The position numbers and the translations under genes are program-made. Source: Coleophoma eucalyptorum (Eukaryota > Ascomycota > Leotiomycetes > Helotiales > Dermateaceae). From it: 64,000 nucleotides of DNA. The DNA is taken from positions 571,909 through 635,908 of the forward strand of contig JALRME010000001.1 of NCBI GenBank assembly GCA_026120035.1, given 5' to 3'. The notes under the pieces are model-generated. The model made no database searches. It was given only the letters and a program-made list of their open reading frames with translations, and was not told where the DNA came from. This document shows, piece by piece, positions 44,126 through 56,050 of the stretch. Position 1 is the stretch's first letter. Each line of letters begins with the position of its first letter.

Positions 44126-47100
44126 TTAAACTCCCATACCCTTCTCAAACAACGCTCTAAATGCCGAGCCCTCCCTCATTCTCAGCATAGCTGGACTACC
44201 AAACTCAACCAATATTCCCTTCTCCAAGAGCGCAACCTTGTTAAAATCTAGGACACTCTCCAGACGATGTGCAATCATAATGATCGTGAAGTCTGCGAAT
44301 TCTTCTCTGATAAGTCGTTGCATTAGAGCATCGGTGTGCGTGTCAACTCTATGTAGGCTTTTTAAGAATTTATAGAGTTCGTAGATTGATGAACAGGGTG
44401 GGGAAGGGACGCAAGGCGAAAGAATCACTTACGAACTTGTCGGCTCATCTAGCACCAGCATCCATCCCTCTCTCTTCCTAAGCAGTGCCCCGGCAAGACA
44501 GAAAAGCTGTCGCTGGCCATGGCTCATATCCTCGGCTTTCAGCTCAGCATCTATTCCACCTTCTTTAGTAGCGAGATTCCCGTCCCAGAGCTTGACTTTC
44601 TTCAATACGGTGGTAATCTCCGCTGTTGTAGCGATACCAAATGGATCAATGTTCAATCGTACTATGCCTGGAAAGAGGAAGGGCTCTTGTGGGAGAGTTA
44701 TTATCTTGCGCCGGAGTTGGGCATATGGAATATGTGGTATGGGTGTATTTCCTAGGGAAATACTGCCACTTGTGTGAGGGAGGAGACGGAGGAGGGTAGT
44801 TAGGAGTGTGCTTTTGCCACTGGAATTTAGTCAGTATTGTGCATTGGCTTCTGAAAAGCTATTAGGGGCGCATGCCTTCCTGTTCTTCCACATATCGCAA
44901 CCTTTTCACCCTTCGCAATTGTTAGGTTGATGTTTGAGAGAACATTCTGAGCATGATTACTAAATATTCGTGCAAGTCAGTTGAAATCCGCACAAAGAAA
45001 GGACTGGGTTATTACTCGTAAGCGGCAGAGAAATCTTCAAAGATGACCGCAGCTCCTTCTGGGAAGCTGTCGGTAGTTAAGTTTTCAACAGCACACTCAC
45101 TATTCTCCTCCACAGGTGTCTCTTCAACAAATCCCTTCACTCTCGCAATAGCACCTAATGAGGTTTCTAGTGAAGTCCAGAACTGAACTAAATCTGCCAG
45201 CGTTGTACCAAGGCTCATCACATTAACTAATGCAATACCCAGTAGACCAGCAGAAATTGATGATCGCAACGTAGTCGCAAGAGTAATGAGAAATGTGGCC
45301 AGGCCGGCGACTATCAGGTCGAGTACAATGGTCAGCCAGCGTTGGATGGAGAGCAGAAGATAGAATGGCCTCTGGGATGCATCAAGGAGAATGATGTTCT
45401 GTTGTGAGGCTTTTGCGTTCCGCGAGAAGGCGCGGATTGTTGTTAGTCCTGCTTGGGTTTCAATGAAATGTGAATGGAGAGGTGCTTTGGTTTCAATTCT
45501 AAACTCTCGTTAGCTATCGCAATAGCCAATTAAGAACAAGCTTACTCGAGAAGCCGTAGTTGTCTTGAGGTGCGGAGGTAGAATTTCTGCACAAGATAGA
45601 GGGCTCCGCATAGTACTGGAAGGAGTACTGCCATATATTTAACTGTTACGGTTGTCAAAATAGCACCAGTAATACAGCTAGCAAATTCTAGAAATATTCA
45701 GCAATCCATGCATGAAAATTTGGTCTAGGGCTTACGGAATGAGCTATTGACAAGAGCCGCGGGCAGAGTCATATCGATAAGTCTCATATCCTGGCTGAAT
45801 CTGTGGAATTTTAAGAAAATAAGAATTAAGCAGTATATGCTAACCATACCTATTGACCAGAAACCCAGTCTCTATCTTAGTCAAGACCGACATTGGAGCA
45901 CTATTTCCAAGCAGGTTAGAAGTTTCCTCGTGAGCCCTTCGTGCGACGCCTACTTCACCACAGCATGAAGCAACTTTAAGTGTAAATTCTTCGCAGATTT
46001 AGGCACTATCCAAATGAAGAGATATCTTCAAGACATTGAGTTTAGTAATCTATAACAATAAGTTCAAGAAGATAAAACTCACACGCAAGCCAGTGCAACA
46101 GCAGCTGATTGAAGCAGTGAGAACAGAGCATAGACACCAATCCAAGTCTTAACAGGCATGCTTCTATTATGGCGAGCTGTAGCAGAAGTCCACCAGTTTA
46201 ACCAGATGTCTGTATCGATTGGTCAGTGGTCTTCAAGAAAGGGGTAAGTAAAGTGAAGGATATACATTGCATTGCTGAAGCTGTAGCCTCAAATGCAATG
46301 ACACCTGCATAGATTGAAAGACTACTCAAGCCCATTGCTGAGATATAATACTTGTAAATTGAGAAATCTCCACGTTGGCGAGCTTTCTCCAAAGATTCAC
46401 GAGCTTGAGTGGGTTGTGGGGAATATTCTGCGGCAGTAGGAGGTTGCTCAGTATTTTGACTGTTGTCCTGAGTTTGATACTCTGTATCCTCTATGGCATA
46501 GAAAGATTGACGTAGATTGTCTAAATTTCCCTTCTTTACTACTTTTCCATCCTGGGTGAGTTGGATAATGTGGTTTGCATGGTGTAGCAGTCTCACTGTC
46601 AATCCGTTAGCACCATATCAAGACCCGAGGATAGACATACAATCATGAGTAACCAAGATCACTGTAGCGCCCATTTCGTGCAATAGTCCTTGGTTTCCAA
46701 AAACATTGGTAAATACAGATTCCGCAGTGGCTATATCTAAACCACTCAACACATCATCGAAGATAGCGAGTCTTTTGCGCGCATAAACCGCTCTAGCAAT
46801 AGCCTTGATTCTGTCAGTATCTTCAGGATGTCCCTTCTGCCAGAAAATGTACACACTACTCGTTGCTTCTGTCCACCACTCAACATAACTCCTTTACTAC
46901 CAACATCAGTATTATCTCCATCGGGGAGGTTCGCAAAATCTCGTTCCAGTGCACAAGCCCTAACGACCACTTTATACCAAGATTCTTCAAAATCTAGGGT
47001 TCCGAGGATATTCTCCCTCATACTCCCACTAACAATCCAAGGTGTTTGATCACAGAATGCTTTACTTCCCGGCTCTACATACACTGAGCCGGAAGAGGTG

Positions 47101-49415
47101 GCCGTTTCGTTCAGGATCCCTTTTAGTAACGTTGATTTACCGCTTCCTGATGGCCCTGTTATAATCGTGTTTGCTGCGTTCGGGATTTGTATGGTGATGT
47201 CCCGAATTACGGGAGAGGAGCTCGTTGACCAGCCAAAACTTCCATTCTTGATCAAAACTGCGTGCTGGAAGGATTTATCTGATAGATATTGACTCCCTTT
47301 GATGAAGGTTCGCAATTCAAATTCATTTCCAGTAGATCGTTGCAGCCCAGACGAGCTATCTCTATGAGTATCTTGGACAACATCATCCAGAGATTCTTGG
47401 AGCAAGAAGTTCTGGATTCGTTGAAAACAACCAACAACCGAGTAAAGTGAAGGGATGGCAAATACGATACTTGCAATAGGGGAACTGAGAAGAGTCAAGA
47501 TTGAAAGTGAGGTGAAGGCTTTATTGACGTCGAAAGAAGTATCGTGACCACTTCCAGTTGTGACAAAAGCCGCAAATGTAAAGACTGGTGTGATAATCAT
47601 TGGAACATTGACTATAGGCTACTAGTCAGAGTTTCGATTGGGAAAAGGAAAGGATGGAAGTAAACTTACCGAGGCAGGTATTTGTGACGCTCAATTTTCT
47701 GTAATGAACAGAATGATCCAGTTCCGTTATTCTCATGCCTTGAATAATACTTGCCATTTGCTCACTCAATCCCATCATCTTGACGCTCTTAATATCACCC
47801 AGGATCTGGGATGTGGTATGGATCCTCTTCTCAATGGCTTCGAGCCAGACCCCTTGGCGAGCTGTGACAAACTTACCAACTCCAAAAGATGAAATGCATG
47901 CAACTAATAATAGTTAACCTTCTGTACCAATTTTACCCTCCAAGAACCCATTATTGATTAAGTGGAAACACACCTATGGCAACTAGAACTGGAATGACAC
48001 AGACAACACCCATTTGCCCCTGCAACAAGTATATGGCGATGGCCACTTGTAAGCAATCAGCCCACACATCACCAACCTGAGGCAAGACCTCCGCAATTCT
48101 CTCATGAGTGTGACAGCAGCAGAATCACCAGCTATACTACTCTTGACAGTCAACATCTTGTCGTAGATCATAGCCACCAAGCCACCACGGATCATAACGA
48201 CCAGGCGGTAAGTTAGGTGTTGATACCATCCTGTGAAGATCTGGGATTATTGGTTAGTAATAATTTAGCTTTCTAGAAAACAAGGCGGCGATATTTACAG
48301 CGATGCCAGTATATACTAGCGCATATGCCCCGATCAGCCCATATCCCTTCTCTCTGTGAACTGTAGAAGATTCCACGAATTGGACTGCAGACTGGACTAA
48401 AAACGGCTGTGCAAGTTTCAAGCCAACGACACAGAGGCGTGGGAAGACAACACCGATATACTCCTAGCCAAAAGCACGAACAACAGTCTTAACCAAGACA
48501 GCTTTATTCGTCGTCTTCCCTTGACTATCCCTTTTGCACTTGATCCAAGATGCCGATAATCTCTCGGAAACACGTTGAGACTCCAACTTCGATAGACCTA
48601 GGAAGAGATCCCCGGTTCGGAGAATACCCTTGTAGCCTGCCAGAAGCAAGGGGAGGAGCCAGAAGAAGAGCGTCCGGCTGAACAACCCGCTTGTTGCCTC
48701 GAGCGCCAAGGGACGCGAGGAGAGTGCACGTATTAAGTATCTTCTCTTTGATAGGTCCTCTAGGACCAAGAGCACGAGTTTCTGAAACGTGCATGTGGTG
48801 AGCATTGCCGCAATTGCTGCGTTGTCTCGGATGAGCCATTGGGTGCGTACGCGTGCTAGGTCTAGGACAAAGGTCATCAAGAGATATATCGTTAACAAGA
48901 ATGAGGGATGGATGGAACGACCGTGCTCTAGGTGAGACAAAAGACCAATTCCGAGAGCAGCTGCGAGGTCAAGAGATGAGGATGCTAAGGATACCCGAGA
49001 CACTGAGGTGACTGTGAGATGGTGGCTATAAGTGCTACCTGCAGTGCTACGAAGGTGGCTATCACGCTCTTTGGAACGTTGTTTAGTACGTGGGAAGCAA
49101 TAGAAACGAGGCATACACACCAATTTCACCGCATGCAAGGCCGTATTCTTGACTTTTCTGCGCCGATGATGCAGCTGAAAAACACGGAGCGGGATCGTGA
49201 GAAGCAGCAAGGCTGCAGGACCAATAGAGAAGATACTCTCTTCAAAGATTACTGCAGTCCCCAATCACGGCAATCAGCTCTATCCTTGCTTCCATAGTCC
49301 TCTCCTTTTCCGCGAATTGATAACACTTGCCACTAAAATCAAAACCACCACGACAACTCTCACCCCCACTGGGGCCGAAAGTATCATCATTACAGAGCGA
49401 TGGAAAGGTTGCCAT
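44126..49415 (-). pseudogene. ABCC-type (multidrug-resistance-like) ABC transporter, disrupted in its N-terminal third
   Basis: Seventeen exons can be traced: 49415-49331, 49251-49117, 49058-48299, 48240-47974, 47903-47670, 47611-46857, 46803-46641, 46595-46266, 46209-46083, 46025-45954, 45900-45850, 45800-45736, 45687-45546, 45498-45016, 44959-44876, 44819-44433 and 44348-44126. The order is TMD0, TMD1, NBD1 (GPSGSGKST, LSGGQ, LAIFDDVLSGLD), TMD2 (VNRFSQDM), NBD2 (GRTGSGKST, MSHGQ, LVLDEPTSS). From 47.97 kb to the stop every exon keeps frame. Upstream there are three lesions: a one-base loss near 48.99-49.02 kb, a TAG at 48464-48466 where the family has Trp, and a frame-breaking deletion near 48.10 kb after TLM. 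Such pumps export conjugates or toxins. The sequence alone cannot exclude assembly errors. Confidence 0.8.
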
Positions 49416-50126
49416 GGTTCCCTATCCTCGGTGCTGCTATGACAGCTGTGGTGAGTACGTGAAACACCGACGTTCTAGACCAAGCAGCAAGGGCTTTCGT
49501 CCCCCTCAAAGAATAGAGTGAGGCCCGAAGAGAAACTCAAGAAAACATCGAGAATTATGTGATGTTTGATAAAAGAAGCTCGAACTGAGTAAGCTCGGCC
49601 GTTCTAGCTGCCACTTAAGCTTTAAAAGAAATCTGCGAAAGCTAACGAGCTGCTACAAAGGGCAATCAATCTCTTGTTGGCTGCAGGAATTTTGCGGCCA
49701 GCGTACTGTAGTGGTGCAGCTTATCTTATCGTAACAAACTTTCTTATCCTCTTGCCAAATTGAGGGCAGGACTGAGTGAACGAGAAATAATAGGAAGTAA
49801 CTCTGTACGAGGGATGCTTGCTGGCGATTGATCCCTGTCCAATTTATCCCCCAGGAAGTAGAGCGGGCGACCCCGGATTCTCTGCCATGCTGTATCACTT
49901 TCGTCTATGTCACGCAGAAAGGAGGCACGGAAACAACACTTTGGGTTTCTTTTGCATTGCATTTCAATACTCTTCTTCATCTATGTCATGCCATTCAATA
50001 TGCATACAAACGCCAATCAAGCCAACCGCTGGGAAAGGAAACCAAGCAGTGATGACTTTTCCCAATTTCCCTTTTCATAAGGCGCACCCTTCCGATCAAT
50101 TTTCATATCCCAGACTTGGACCAAAT
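49416..50126. other. intergenic interval
   Basis: About 0.7 kb between the ABC transporter start and the eIF3d stop, both on the minus strand. It contains the promoter of the former. No clear motif. Confidence 0.5.
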
Positions 50127-52001
50127 TTACTCATCCTCAACATCAACCTCCTCAATAGCGTCACCCAGCTCCTCCTCCTCGAAGCTGCCGGCTGGGACCT
50201 CATACAGTCTCAGGATCTGCTTGTTGGGATCCTTGACCAAGACATACTTGCCCTCCTCGCGCTTGAGACACATGTCGGCGATAGTGCGGACGATACCCCA
50301 TCCATTAGAGAGGGACAGGTTCATCTGGGCCGCGAAGTCGCGTGGCTTCCAGCCGACAACACCAAGAATAACATGCTTGTCATTAGTCTTGGGGTTAGCA
50401 CGGGAGACGAATCTAGATTGATGTTAGCAGTGAATGACAGCTAGACTAAGAAATACTTACCCAAGCTTCATAACATCGGCCTTGGCCATGATACTTTGAA
50501 CAGTCCATCTGGCGAGCTTGCAGCTGTTGTTCTTCATCTCAGTTGCGACGACAGCACCACGCTGGCTGACCAACTTCGTTCTCCAGTCAAGAGCACCACC
50601 GCTTCCTTGAGCCTTGTGGTCAAACTCGTTAAGAGCCTTGACGGTGATAAATTGATCTTCGCCGGAGATGGCGTTCTTTTGAACGGCATCAATCTCTGTT
50701 CGCACAATAAGATGGACTGGATCCTCGTCATTGAGTGACAGGTCAAATCGTCGGTACTTGTAAGCTTTTGACGCGGGTGGCTCAGTCTCTTCGGCTGGGT
50801 TATAGAATGGGTTCTCGTGAGTCATCTCAACCTTTTGGCTCTCATTCTCGAGCATGGTCTGGTTAGCGAAGTTGTGGTTGATGTAAGTAGCTTCTTCGGC
50901 CAAAGCTGAAGGTTGGTTGATAGAGTCCTTGCTTCCTTCCGATGCATCCATAGGGGCATCCGCTGCATTCTCATTGACAGTGACCATATCGAGAGTGGCG
51001 TTGTCTCTCTTGTCGAGGAAGACCTTGTTACCTTGTCGGACAATAACAATATCCCATGGGTAGACGGATCGTGGAGAGCACATAAGCATAGAGAGAATGC
51101 TGTCAGTTGCGAAGATAGTAGCCTCGTCCTTCTCAGCAAGCTCTTGAATAACAGGATCGGAGGAGGTGGTGACGTTGTACGCAGCACGGTCGACGACATT
51201 GAGTTTTCGCTCAGCGCTCTTGACTGCAGGCTTGTCGAAAGATCGGTCGTAGTAGTAAAGGAAACCGTAGTTGTCAAGATCCTCTCCATCATCAGTGTCC
51301 AAGTTAAGTTTAGCCAGGCGGTTGAAGTCAATCTCCTCCAGCATCTTCCAGTCAGGCTTGATGTTAACGGAAGCATCACGGTTGCGCTGTGGCTTGTCAT
51401 AATCCTTCCATCCAAATCGTCGTCCACCTCGGGCACCGCCTCGGCCTCCACGGCTATCGTAGTTACCATAACCTTGCTGTCCTCCTCGTCCACCAACTCT
51501 TTGGAACTGACCACGGCCTCTAGCATTTGCTGGTCCACCTCGTTGTCCTCGTCCTCGGGTGAAAGCTCCTCCACGTCCGAATCGGGTCTTTACAGAATCG
51601 CGAGTGTTGCTGACGACGGAGAAAGAAGATTCGTCCTCGGCCACTTGAACAGCGAAAAGAGACGAAGTACCAGCACCGTAAACTTGTTGATCTGTTCACC
51701 CATGGGTCAGTATAGTCCTCCAAGGTATAACTGCATGGTGGCATAAATAGCAATATATGGCAAAAGGATTGAGGCACCAGATCAGACCTCTGTAGTTTCG
51801 GTTGTACTGTTGTCGTCCACCTCTTCCGTCTCTTCCATCTTTGCCCTCAGCAGTCCAGTCAGCCATGCGACCTAACTTGTCGCCTTTTGAGTATGGTGCG
51901 TATGGGACGCCATCGAGAGTGGTTTCGGTGGAAGTTGGTGGTCCCCATCCATCTTCTGAGGGAAGCGCGGAGACGATGTCTGAAATCGAGATCGGCGCCA
52001 T
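50127..52001 (-). CDS. eif3d: eukaryotic translation initiation factor 3 subunit D
   Basis: Three exons: 52001-51788, 51691-50461 and 50412-50127 (1731 nt, 576 residues). The start [20 protein letters not shown] and the WGPP segment are typical. Residues 105-165 form an RGG-rich stretch ([18 protein letters not shown]). The conserved core includes [46 protein letters not shown] and [20 protein letters not shown]. The C-terminal part is [20 protein letters not shown], ending in an acidic tail. eIF3d sits near the mRNA exit channel of the 40S subunit and can bind the mRNA cap. It is absent from budding yeast but present in filamentous fungi. It lies 455 bp from the bZIP gene on the same strand. 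Confidence 0.95.
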
Positions 52002-52455
52002 GATTATGGATGTGATGAGTGGTTGACGTCGAGGTCGGGAAGTCTTTGAAGCAGTTCAACACCAAGGATCCTGACATCGCAAATATTCGCGATTGTGGAA
52101 GCATTTCTTAGTGGGGCTGCCAAGATTTCATGGTCACGTGTATATTTTGATTGTTTATCACGTGAATAGAGACAGCCATCGAAGCAGTTGTTAGTACTAT
52201 CCAGTGCTTTGCTGAATTCATCTTTGTGTATTTGTATCAAGAGATTGAATTCATCCCAAACTATATTGGTATTATCCCTGCCGACACCTCAAGACAAAAA
52301 TCTCGAGTTCACTAATCCGTCAAGACAGTCATTACTTCATAACTTTTCCTCCATCCAGATACTCTTAAAACGTGCTCAAAAACACCGTCCATGCTCATAA
52401 ATCCCTATGCCAATTCATTGCCAATAACATTACCAAATACCAGATAAAGGTAGCC
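52002..52455. other. intergenic interval
   Basis: Promoter region of eif3d and 3' flank of the bZIP gene. A CACGTG palindrome occurs twice in altered context (GGTCACGTG at 52131-52139 and TATCACGTG at 52157-52165), which could be E-box-like sites. No gene. Confidence 0.45.
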
Positions 52456-53869
52456 TTAATATCCCAAATACTCCTGCTTAGTGAAGAAAACGCTCTCGAT
52501 AGCGTCGCGAACCTCAAACTCCTCAAGAACTGCGCCAAACCTATACGCTGTTAGTCTCATTCAAGAAAGCAGCATGCTTTATCATTTACCCGTAGCATCT
52601 GACCTTGCCCTTGAGGTCATCGCAGATCTTCTCAAAATCCTCCAGTCGAAGCTCTGCAAATCTCTCATGCCCAAGGATCATACCCCATGCCATGACCGGG
52701 GTAATCTCGCCATCCAAATTCAGCCTCTTGCTTAGATCTAACAGGTTGGCGAGGTCAGGTTTCGAGATATCCCATGTCTTCCCACTTCCTACCGCCCCAT
52801 GATGTTGTGATTGGTGGAGGGATTGGCCAAAGGGGATCTCAGGATGGTTCTCCATATAAGGGTCTGGAGGACATGTTGCCATGAGAGCATGACCACAAGG
52901 TTCGCCTTCAGGTTCCGAGGCGCGTTCCACAAGGAATTGCATGTGGTCCATACAAGGTCTTTCAAGCCTATGCCGCAATTCCTCGTTAGCGATTCTACTG
53001 CGGGGGAGGCGATACGTAGGCTCTCGAGCCGTCGCTTTTGGAACCGTACGTTAAGACGAAGTCTATTCCTGCCTGATCATAATCCACACCTCGCTGGACT
53101 TGCTGCTGTGCCATGCTTCGTCCATTGCAGGCTGGTGGGCCAAGGAATTGGCCCTGGGATTGAGGAGGTGGTGTAAAACCAGCAGACCCCGGACCGTAGC
53201 TGCCGGATATGCTACCACTCGAGGTGTATCCGTTGCTGCCACTGATGGCTAGTTCATCAACTCCCCCACTGCCGGTCCAAGGGATGCCATGCTGGGCGAG
53301 AAGGGCCTTCAGCTGACGATTCTCCTCCGCTAAAGAATCTTTGTCTCGCGTCACGTTGCTGAAGTTCTCTTTCAGACGCAGGACCTCTTGCTCGAGGGCC
53401 TTTATATATAGCTCTTTTCGCTCACGGTGGGTTCTGGGTTTTGTCAATAACATGTCTGCGTTGTGGGTTGAAAAAACTACTCACCGTTGAGCCTGGCGAT
53501 TGAGTTCTTGTCTCCTTGTTAAGGCCGGCTTTGAATCGGGTTTCGGGCCTCTCCTCTTTGGTGGTTGACCGTCAACTACACACAAGGATTAATCTTCGTA
53601 CTCGGTGGTTTGCGGCACAGATGTCTACCTCTTGTCGTCTTCTTCTCGGTCAGGTTCTTCAGGAAGCCCAAGCTCATGGACAGAGGGCTTTTGGAAGCAT
53701 CGTGATCCGACTGGCCACTTCCATATCCGCTCCCCGACTTGTTCGTATAATGCTCCGTAGGAGATAGCGACGCCATGGCGGCTCGATGGGGAGACGACGC
53801 CGCGCTCAAATCAGTGTGCGACGGGGACGAGTAATAGTGTTCTGACATCTCCGCATTAGCCATCTCCAT
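52456..53869 (-). CDS. fungal bZIP transcription factor
   Basis: Five exons: 53869-53629, 53575-53485, 53433-53050, 52967-52590 and 52540-52456 (1179 nt, 392 residues). The basic region, rebuilt across introns 1 and 2, reads PKRRGPKPDSKPALTRRQ then ELNRQAQRTHRERKEL. A leucine zipper follows (YIKALEQEVLRLKENF, EENRQLKALLAQHGI). The C-terminal part contains the GIDFVLTLERPCMDHMQFL segment seen in one class of filamentous-fungal bZIPs, then GHALMATCPP. The start ATG 53869 (MEMANAEMSEHYYSS) is the first in-frame ATG, though the frame stays open further upstream. The flanking KRRGPKPDSKPA block recalls MeaB-like nitrogen regulators, but I would not assign orthology. A long gene-free upstream region suggests a long 5' leader. 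Confidence 0.87.
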
Positions 53870-56050
53870 TATACGTGGATACTGAGCTTGAGACAGGCTC
53901 AGGGTCAAAGCTGGGCGAATCTGGGAGCAAGCTGAAGCTGTTGATGGAGCAAAGGAAGCAGCGGACAGGGCTAGGATCAATAGCTGCCAGAAGATGAATG
54001 GACTCGACGGAGTCGACTAGGAAGATGTCGTGCATAACTTACGAGGGACGTGAGCGCAGCTGGTTGTTTTGCCCAATGATGAAGGAATTGATGTTGGTGT
54101 CTTGCACAATATGCGGGGGGCGGACAGAGGTAAGGAAGGTATTTGGAATTCAATGGACGGGTGGTGGATCGCAGACGAACACCAGGGTTTTCTGGTTCCT
54201 GCGGGGGACCAAGTGTGATGGGCGGGAGGATTGAGCCGGAAATTTGTCAGGGTTGGAGCGAAAGAACTTCGGAAGAAGTTGCGAGGGCTGGGTGAGGTTG
54301 GTGATGTTGGAGACGAGATGGAGATGGAGATGTAGCTGAGGGAAGGGAAGGAAAAGTAAGCTGCTAACGTTGGACAGCGGGACAGACGAAAGACTGACTG
54401 ATCGCGACTTGACTTCACCACTTTCCTACCTTGTACCTCATTAGCTCACCACCACGGCCACCACCACCACCACCACCGCCACCATCCAGCAAACACAGGA
54501 CATGACACTTGACTCTTTGCGGCCTCGCGCACATTGACAAGGGGAACTCAAATGGAAAAGGCGATGGTTTCTTGCGACGACGTGTTGTGTTGCTGGGTTG
54601 ATTAGCGTCCCCTTGCTTTTTTGTCTCTTCGCCTCGGTTGCCGGCCCTCCATCTAGTGGAATGTGAGGGATCGAGGAAAGTCAGGCAACAATGAGACAAT
54701 TGGTGGACCATGAGGCTTTTGGAGATATGACCAGCGCTTCCTATCAGAGACATTGACGCAAGACACATCAGGCACGAAAAGGCGATGCTTCGTCCTGCTC
54801 GCGCCGGATCTCTCGATTCGTACCTTCCGTCCTCCCTTCACCTGATCTCTGCTCATCGCGAAGGGCATCCATTCAATCAAAGTTGGGAAGAGTGTATGGA
54901 CGGTATGCAGCGAGCAGGAAGAAGCAACGAAAACGCCCCCAAAGCGGAGAGAGTTTTCCCTCTCCACGACCCCCCGCTCATTCGTTCGTCCCATCCTGCT
55001 GCTGTACTACTGGAGTACGTACATACTTTCGTACTTTTCGTACCTACTAATCATACTTCCAGACCGCCAACGGCAAACGGCGAGCCCGTTCATGGTTCCA
55101 TGTCTTAGTCTGATGCTACCTGGCGACCTTATGCAGACAAGACAGAGCCGCATGAACTCGGCTATGTATCTTTTGTGCAGGGCTTGTGCTTGTTGTTGAC
55201 TTGGGTTTGTGTTACGCTTGTGCTTGTGCCTGTGCTTGTACTTGTACTTGCTTGTGCTTGTGCTTCTTATGATCTACCTTATGCTTCGAGTGGTTGGTAC
55301 TTCTCCGTCCACACCGTACGTACTCTGTACTGTACTGTACTCTGTAAGTGCTAAGGTCCTCGCCGCCCTTGGGCTGTGGTCAGCCGCGGTTTGTTACACA
55401 CTGTTCAATCTGGAGGGTTTCTACTCGTCGCGTCGCGCATACCAATCACACTTCAGCTGTAGATTATGTATATATAAATGTATATACCGGTAGTTGGAAA
55501 TGATCTTAAACCCTCGTGTAGATAGACAGATGCACGTACTCCAGTCCATCGTCAAGCAATATGTTTAGCATTGTTAGATCACGTGAGTAGCCACTTACCT
55601 AAGAAAATAAGCTTAACCTGGTTCGGCAAGGAGGGGCAGGGGCACGAGGAGATGGCGATCAATGATGCTGCGGAAACTGTCGACTTTCATGCTTGCTACC
55701 CCTCCTATTTCCCCATATACTGCGCTTGCTCTCTCGTGCGCGTTGCTTTTGCTGTGACTTGACTCCAATTCCAACCCAGTATTCCCTCCTTAGAATAGCC
55801 CCATCATCTTTGAGGCTGAATGTATTCTCCTGTGTGCGAACCCGGGCCTAAACCACCCGTCTCCACTCTTCGGACCTCACAGCTCAGTTTGGTCTCTTTG
55901 ACATGTGCACCGAGCGCTAGAACAAACCCGTTCCTGGCCATTTTGGTGTCACGCAAGCACTTTGACCGCTTCTTCAACTACAATAACAGACAGTCTGCTC
56001 TCTGTTGAAGGTAGCAATTGTTTCCTGGTTCACTATCGCAACTCTCGAAA
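53870..56050. other. 2.2-kb upstream region shared by the bZIP and acyltransferase genes
   Basis: No supported gene. It is a divergent region with low-complexity tracts: a CAC trinucleotide run at about 54451-54483, a GTACGTACATACTTTCGTAC-like cluster at 55015-55045, and a CTTGTG-rich tract at 55187-55270. The length is unusual beside the 0.4-kb divergent promoters elsewhere in the window. Confidence 0.5.
55187..55270. repeat. degenerate CTTGTG/CTTGTA hexanucleotide tract
   Basis: About ten imperfect copies of a six-base unit (CTTGTG, CCTGTG, CTTGTA) over 80 bp in the gene-free upstream region. Confidence 0.7.

Noticed and set aside
45850..46083. Apparent stop and frameshift in the ABC transporter after LHAVVK
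   Set aside because: On re-reading, a first intron ends earlier (acceptor at 46026) and a second intron, GTAGGC to ATAG (45953-45901), removes the stop and gives the family sequence LHAVVNAPMSVLTKIETG. It is not a lesion.
46804..46856. Apparent frame break after the NBD1 signature LSGGQKQRV
   Set aside because: It is a normal GT-AG intron with a CTGAC branch site; joining gives RVAIARAVYARKRLAIFDD.
50913..51746. 277-codon plus-strand frame opposite eIF3d, and a 250-codon minus-strand frame beside it
   Set aside because: Both overlap the highly conserved eIF3d coding exon and show no domain. They arise from codon bias.
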